Below are positions 20,406-24,303 of a stretch of DNA of 24,303 nt, piece by piece. Source of the stretch: a virus; the IMG/VR virus record IMGVR_UViG_3300046371_000150, positions 1 through 24,303 of that record, one strand, 5' to 3'. Numbering within the stretch: position 1 is the stretch's first letter; each line of letters starts with the position of its first letter. A model generated the notes under the pieces. It saw only the letters and a list, made by a program, of their open reading frames with translations. It was not told the DNA's origin and made no database searches. The translations under genes and the position numbers were made by a program.

Positions 20406-21134
20406 ATGGCCACAGGCACCCCGCACCTAGATAACTTTGTCACAAGCATTGACGCGCTACCATATTCACTGGATAGCGCGTTACTGCTAACAAAGGTTGA
20501 CTGGTCTAACCCTACCCTAGAGCAATTAGATAACTGGGGTACGCTGGAGCAGTTGGATGCGTATGGCCTGACGCTGGATCAGCTAGACCAGCTAGAGGTT
20601 ATCCACTTTGACGGTAGCGCGGCAGTAGCCGTAACGGCCACAGGTGCCGTGCAGTTTGCCATCGAGTTCGCCGGAACTGCGGCGGTTGCTGTATCCGCAA
20701 CAGCCACCCCGCAACACACGCAAGCAATGGCAGGAACCGCCGCAACAGCCGTCACATCCGCAGGTACGGCTAACAGGGTTCAGAACTTCGCGGCGTCAGT
20801 CACTGGTGCTGGCTCGGTCACTGCTAACGCTACATTCATTGCATCATACGCAGGTTCGGGCGGGTTTGCCTTCGCGGCATCTGCCTCGGCGTTTCTTGTT
20901 TACGCCTTTGACGGCACCGCAGACGCGGCGTTCACTGCCACAGGCGCAACGACAGTTGACTACGTTATGGCGGGATCGTCAAACATTGCGGCGAGTGCTA
21001 CAATGACAGGCAAGGTGCTTGGCGAAGATTGGACTAACGTTGACGAAGGCACCGAGACGTGGACAGAGATTGCGGCTGGCTCGGAGATATGGAGCCAAGT
21101 CAGCGCAGGTAGCGAGGTTTGGTTGCAACAATGA
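20406..21134 (+). CDS. Repetitive Ala/Thr-rich tail protein with 20- and 10-residue repeats
   Basis: The 242-residue protein is made of repeats. Residues 36-63 hold TLEQLDN/Y-type units (period 9-10). Residues 68-204 hold six full and one partial unit of exactly 20 residues, each beginning F/M/Y-x-G/A with small residues alternating with Val/Ala/Thr, and a more variable second half. Residues 209-242 show W at 209, 219, 229 and 239 with GSE/GTE between (period 10). The N-terminus has TSIDALPYSLDSAL (13-26), repeated in the next protein. A beta-solenoid or fibre-shaft architecture is likely; host contact is inferred. The stop overlaps the next ATG. Confidence 0.8.
   Translation: MATGTPHLDNFVTSIDALPYSLDSALLLTKVDWSNPTLEQLDNWGTLEQLDAYGLTLDQLDQLEVIHFDGSAAVAVTATGAVQFAIEFAGTAAVAVSATATPQHTQAMAGTAATAVTSAGTANRVQNFAASVTGAGSVTANATFIASYAGSGGFAFAASASAFLVYAFDGTADAAFTATGATTVDYVMAGSSNIAASATMTGKVLGEDWTNVDEGTETWTEIAAGSEIWSQVSAGSEVWLQQ
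20607..21017 (+). repeat. 60-bp period (20-residue) coding repeat
   Basis: Seven consecutive units begin at residues 68, 88, 108, 128, 148, 168 and 188 (the last is 17 residues), all in register, with F/M/Y then D/A then G/A at the start. At nucleotide level the units have diverged, so the array is old rather than a fresh tandem expansion. Confidence 0.85.
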
Positions 21135-22588
21135 TTAGTTTTAGTGGACAATGGCTACCGGATCAGCCCGATTATAACAACGCTGGCGTCACAGTCGCGG
21201 AGAACGTAATCCCCGCACTGAACGGATACCGCAGTCTCAACGACTTTGTGGCGTACAGCAACGCGGCCACAGGAACTATCCTGAACGTATTTGCGGCGAA
21301 GGAAGATGACGGCACGGTGCAGTTGTTCGCCGGAGACGCGACAAAGCTGTACAAGTTTAACGCCGGAACAAACAACCTAGATGATGTCAGCAAGGCTGGC
21401 GGGTACGACCTGACAGGCGCAGAGCGTTGGGAGTTCGTACAGTTTGGAAACAAGGTTATCGCCACAGGCGGCACAGGCGAGGAGCCGCAGGTCTGGACTC
21501 TAGGCACAAGCACCGCATTCGCCAACTTGGCCGGATCACCGCCAAAGGGTGACTTTCTGGCTGTTGTGCGTGACTTCGTGTGGATTGCTAACGCCGACAC
21601 TGGTTCAGGCCGTGTGCCGTACAAGGCATACTGGTCTGCATTCGATGACCCGACAAGCTGGACAGCCGGAACAGGTCAGAGTGACTTTCAGGACATCCCC
21701 GATGCAGGTAATATCGTAAAGATCATAGGCGGAGAGTATTGCACGATCCTGATGGAACGAGCCATCGTGCGAGCCACATACACTGGCCTTCCTCTGGTCT
21801 GGCAGTTTGACAAGGTGGAGACAGCGCGTGGCTGTCAGGTTTCTGGGTCGGTGTGTAATATCGGCCACACCATTTTCTATTTATCCGATGACGGCTTCTA
21901 TATGTTCGATGGGCAGAGTTCCAAGAACATCGGGGCGGAGAAGGTGGACAAGCACTTCTTCAAGGATGTCAACTTCTCTTACAAGGATAAGATTACGTCC
22001 AGCGTTGACCCGCAGAACCAGATTGCGGTCTGGTCTTATGTGTCAAACAGCGCAGTCGATGACACGCCGGACAAGCTGTTGATCTATAACTACGCCACAG
22101 GTGGATGGTCATACGCAAACGTGACAGCCGACCTTATTGCGCCGTTCTTCACGGCTGGCTACACGCTGGAGAACTTGGACAACCTATCGACCAGCATCGA
22201 TGCGCTTCCTGCGTCTCTGGACTCGGCACTGTACAAGGGCGGCCAGTTCCTATTCGGCGGCGCAGTCGGTAATAAGATTTTCGCATTCTCAGGCGACCCA
22301 TTGAACGCGGTCATCGAGACAGGCGAGACAGGGCTTGCCACTGGCAACTTCACAATCGTCACCCGCGTGTATCCATACCATCGGGGCGGGTCAGTCACGG
22401 TGCAGATCGGCACCCGCAGTCTGCACTCCGAGTCGGCCACATTCACTGACGCAGTTGCCCCCAACGCTGACGGCTTCGCGCCGTTCCGCGCACAGGACAG
22501 ATACCACCGCGCTAGGATGAACCTGACAGGAAACTGGGAGTTCGCTCAAGGTCTGGATATTGACGCCAGAAAGGTTGGCAGACGATGA
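21131..22588 (+). CDS. Beta-rich tail hub protein (P22 gp10-like)
   Basis: The start is ATG 21131 (MISFSGQWLPDQPDYNNAGV), overlapping the previous stop as ATGA; an upstream TTG is rejected. The 485-residue protein opens with a typical PDQPDYNNAGVTVAENVIPA stretch and continues as a series of beta-blade-like elements: TILNVFAAKEDDGTVQLFAG, YKFNAGTNN, ERWEFVQFGNKVIATGG, IFYLSDDGFYMFDGQ and QIAVWSYVS. These fit beta-propeller-type tail hub or stabilising proteins (gp10-like). Near residue 354 is TSIDALPASLDSALYKGG, a block shared with the preceding repeat protein. It would close the neck and bind tail appendages. Confidence 0.72.
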   Translation: MISFSGQWLPDQPDYNNAGVTVAENVIPALNGYRSLNDFVAYSNAATGTILNVFAAKEDDGTVQLFAGDATKLYKFNAGTNNLDDVSKAGGYDLTGAERWEFVQFGNKVIATGGTGEEPQVWTLGTSTAFANLAGSPPKGDFLAVVRDFVWIANADTGSGRVPYKAYWSAFDDPTSWTAGTGQSDFQDIPDAGNIVKIIGGEYCTILMERAIVRATYTGLPLVWQFDKVETARGCQVSGSVCNIGHTIFYLSDDGFYMFDGQSSKNIGAEKVDKHFFKDVNFSYKDKITSSVDPQNQIAVWSYVSNSAVDDTPDKLLIYNYATGGWSYANVTADLIAPFFTAGYTLENLDNLSTSIDALPASLDSALYKGGQFLFGGAVGNKIFAFSGDPLNAVIETGETGLATGNFTIVTRVYPYHRGGSVTVQIGTRSLHSESATFTDAVAPNADGFAPFRAQDRYHRARMNLTGNWEFAQGLDIDARKVGRR

Positions 22589-22908
22589 CCATAGCGCAAC
22601 GTCAGGCCAACTACCGCATCCTGAACCCAGTCACCGCCACAACGCGGGAAGTGTCAGAGGTGCTGAACAGGACTATTGACGGCGGACTAAACAGCGTTGG
22701 GTATGGGACTCTGGGTGCAAGCACAACCGAGACAACCATAACAGACCCACGTTATGGCGTTCAGAGTCTTGTGTTTTTCACTGGCTTCGGCGAGTCTCTG
22801 CACCACAGCACCCCATACGTCAAAACGACCAGCACCAACGGCAGTATTGTAGTAGGGCATCAGAACCACGGACATGACATTGACATCGCCTACCTTATTA
22901 TCGGCTGA
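22585..22908 (+). CDS. Small beta-rich tail protein
   Basis: The 107-residue product starts with ATG overlapping the hub stop codon and reads MTIAQRQANYRILNPVTATT. It is predicted beta-rich (TTETTITDPRYGVQSLVFFT and YVKTTSTNGSIVVGHQNHGH, residues 48-67 and 78-97) with a hydrophobic end DIAYLIIG. A small structural tail component is likely from position and composition; no family is firmly recognised. Its end overlaps the next gene by 35 bases. Confidence 0.65.
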   Translation: MTIAQRQANYRILNPVTATTREVSEVLNRTIDGGLNSVGYGTLGASTTETTITDPRYGVQSLVFFTGFGESLHHSTPYVKTTSTNGSIVVGHQNHGHDIDIAYLIIG

Positions 22909-23278
22909 CGACAGGTTCGGCCACGACTGGGATCGTTGCAAGCGTTACATAGTGGACGCGCTGGAATACGCTGGTGGGTCGCATAGTATTGACGATGTGC
23001 GCGATTTTGTGCTTGCTGGGAAAGCCCAGTTTCACCCTTTGCCGATATCGTGTATTATAACCGAGATAGTAGATTATCCGCAGAAGTCAATGTGCCGTAT
23101 ATGGCTCGCTGGCGGAAATCTTGAAGAATTAATGCAAGCCGAGAAATCTATCGCGCACTGGGCAAAATCAATAGGGTGCGATGGTATGGAAATAGTAGGC
23201 CGGAAGGGCTGGTCACGACAACTTAAAGATTACCGCGAGTCTGCGGTTGTGCTGATGAAGGATTTTGAAAATGAGTAA
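22874..23278 (+). CDS. GNAT-like small protein in tail region
   Basis: The 134-residue product has strand-like segments around CIITEIVDYPQKSMCRIWLA (60-79), a helix LEELMQAEKSIAHWAKSIGC and the sequence MEIVGRKGWSRQLKDYRES (105-123). The order strands, helix, G(R)xGWxRxL recalls the end of N-acetyltransferase folds and matches similarly placed marine phage proteins; acetyl-CoA-binding residues are not evident, so it may be a structural derivative. The start ATG 22874 lies 35 bases inside the previous gene and is uncertain; a GTG farther in is possible. Confidence 0.6.
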   Translation: MTLTSPTLLSADDRFGHDWDRCKRYIVDALEYAGGSHSIDDVRDFVLAGKAQFHPLPISCIITEIVDYPQKSMCRIWLAGGNLEELMQAEKSIAHWAKSIGCDGMEIVGRKGWSRQLKDYRESAVVLMKDFENE

Positions 23279-24014
23279 AGGCGGCGGACAGACCAGAACG
23301 GTCACACAGACAACAGGCGCACCAGAGTACGCCCAGCCATTTATCGAGTATGGCTTGTCAGAGGCGAAACGCCTGTACGGCGAACAGCCAGCCTACTACC
23401 CAGAGCAGACAACAGTCGGCTACAGCCCAGAAACTGAGATGGCACTGCAATCTGCGCGCCAGAAGGCTATCACCGGATCACCATTCATTCAGGCCACGCA
23501 GGACGTAGTCATGCAAAACCTGATGGGTACTAACCCGCTACAGTCTGCGGCGTTCCGCCCAGTGGTTGAGCAAATTCAGGGTCAGGCATCCAAGGCCGGA
23601 CGGTATGGCTCCGGCTACCAGCAAGCGGCAGTTGCACAGGCACTGGCACCTATGGCACTACGCGCACAAGAGGCGGCAATCTCACAGGCACCTGCGGCGC
23701 GTCAGTTCGGGTTTGCCGACATCCAGACGCTCGGCGAGGTCGGCGCGGCCAGAGAGACACAGGCACAGGCAGAACTGGCGGCTGACATCCAGCGTTTCCA
23801 GTTTGAGCAAGAACAGCCACTTACTTCTCTAGCCAACTATATGGCCGCAATTCAGGGCGGCACAGTCGGGAGTCAGCAGGTCACTCCGGTCTATCGCCAG
23901 CCTATTGCCTCTGCCCTTGGCGGCGCATTGGGTGGCGCACAGTTGGGTGCAACGGCTGGCTTTGATCCAATGACAGGCGCAGTGGCAGGTGGCCTCGCAG
24001 GTCTATTAGGTTAG
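23271..24014 (+). CDS. Probable internal or ejected virion protein
   Basis: I choose ATG 23271 (MSKGGGQTRTVTQTTGAPEY), inside the end of the previous gene; the in-frame TTG upstream is not needed. The 247-residue product has a conserved-looking APEYAQPFIEYGLSEAKRLY (17-36), an Ala/Gln-rich helical middle (GYQQAAVAQALAPMALRAQE) and a Gly/Ala-rich hydrophobic C-terminus with ALGGALGGAQLGATAGF and AGGLAGLLG. Such glycine-zipper ends occur in ejected proteins that insert into the cell envelope. Position late in the structural operon fits an internal virion protein; direct evidence is lacking. Confidence 0.7.
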   Translation: MSKGGGQTRTVTQTTGAPEYAQPFIEYGLSEAKRLYGEQPAYYPEQTTVGYSPETEMALQSARQKAITGSPFIQATQDVVMQNLMGTNPLQSAAFRPVVEQIQGQASKAGRYGSGYQQAAVAQALAPMALRAQEAAISQAPAARQFGFADIQTLGEVGAARETQAQAELAADIQRFQFEQEQPLTSLANYMAAIQGGTVGSQQVTPVYRQPIASALGGALGGAQLGATAGFDPMTGAVAGGLAGLLG

Positions 24015-24023
24015 GGGTAAGAG

Positions 24024-24303
24024 ATGGCATACACACCATACACACAAAGATTTGCACAAAACCAGCTTGCGCAATTTAACAGGCTTTTCCCTGTCCGTCC
24101 GGCGACACCGACTATGAGCCGCACCGACATTCGGACGGACAATATTCTTAGGCAACGCCCACCAGTGACCGCCCCTGCTCTATCCCCGATGATGCAGAGA
24201 GTCGCACGTCAGGCCGCACAGAGCCGCCTAGACATGCCTCGGATGCCGTTACCGTCAGTTACAGGCGAGACAGGCCAAACACCGCCACAGGAAGACGACA
24301 CAG
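24024..24303 (+). CDS. Structural-region gene, 3' end beyond window
   Basis: ATG 24024 follows a GGGGTAAGAG site, and the frame remains open to the last base, giving 93 visible residues. The start is MAYTPYTQRFAQNQLAQFNR, then a Pro/Arg-rich stretch (FPVRPATPTMSRTDIRTDNI, VTAPALSPMMQRVARQAAQS). It looks disordered and basic. From its place it is probably another internal or ejected virion protein, but no family can be assigned from this part. Confidence 0.75.
   Translation, partial: MAYTPYTQRFAQNQLAQFNRLFPVRPATPTMSRTDIRTDNILRQRPPVTAPALSPMMQRVARQAAQSRLDMPRMPLPSVTGETGQTPPQEDDT

Noticed and set aside
20599-20607. TTATCCACT, one base from a DnaA box
   Set aside because: Inside the coding sequence of the repeat protein and not an exact match.
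20644-21006. 120-residue alternative frame inside the repeat protein
   Set aside because: Out-of-frame reading of a periodic sequence stays open because of repeated codons; it is Arg/Pro/Ser-rich and has no start signal.
20607-21017. CRISPR-like array
   Set aside because: The 60-bp period is coding and has no conserved repeat with variable spacers; no CRISPR array is visible in the window.

Overview
The window is a contiguous piece of a tailed double-stranded DNA phage genome (or a phage-derived contig), densely packed and with most neighbouring genes overlapping by 1-20 bases. Podovirus-like morphology is inferred: large and small terminase, a P22-type portal, a scaffold, a DUF5309/SU10-type capsid protein, a head-tail adaptor and a gp10-like tail hub are present, but no tape-measure, tail-tube or sheath gene is seen. 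The protein types and gene order recall marine phages of Alphaproteobacteria, and one alphaproteobacterial LexA-box-like site fits that, but the host is an inference from memory of the families. No integrase, lysis gene, DNA polymerase, RNA polymerase, tRNA or CRISPR array is seen.

Layout. (1) 1-3209, minus strand: an early or accessory operon of small genes with a LexA-like DNA-binding domain protein, a YqaJ-type exonuclease, an HNH protein, a Trp-rich membrane miniprotein and several unknowns. A terminator (816-835) and a promoter (759-789) split off the last three genes. Several intercistronic gaps carry a repeated hairpin with the stop codon in its loop. (2) 3210-3331: divergent control region with an 11-bp inverted repeat. 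(3) 3332-8677, plus strand: ribbon-helix-helix protein, two PD-(D/E)XK nucleases, an ssDNA-binding-like protein, a TOPRIM plus RecA-fold primase-helicase, then small proteins, one ending in an SSB-like DEIPF tip. (4) 8664-10782: terminase small and large subunits, separated by 214 bp holding a perfect DnaA box, hairpins and C8/G6 tracts. (5) 10783-13704: a protein resembling a module of polyvalent phage proteins, an antisense 57-residue gene, and six mostly Lys/Arg-rich mini-proteins. (6) 13716-18985: portal, two unknown virion-region genes, scaffold, major capsid protein, then a terminator-like hairpin. (7) 19044-24303: adaptor, Gp80-like protein, a protein made of 10- and 20-residue repeats, beta-rich tail hub, GNAT-like protein, a probable ejected protein and a gene cut by the window edge.

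How it works together (inference). The exonuclease, ssDNA-binding-like protein, two resolvase-like nucleases and primase-helicase form a replication and recombination set. Two non-coding regions, just downstream of the primase-helicase (6994-7122) and between the terminase genes (9168-9381), share a 12-bp word and a G6CG word; they are the best candidates for a replication origin or phage-specific control sites. The right two thirds is the packaging and virion assembly operon.
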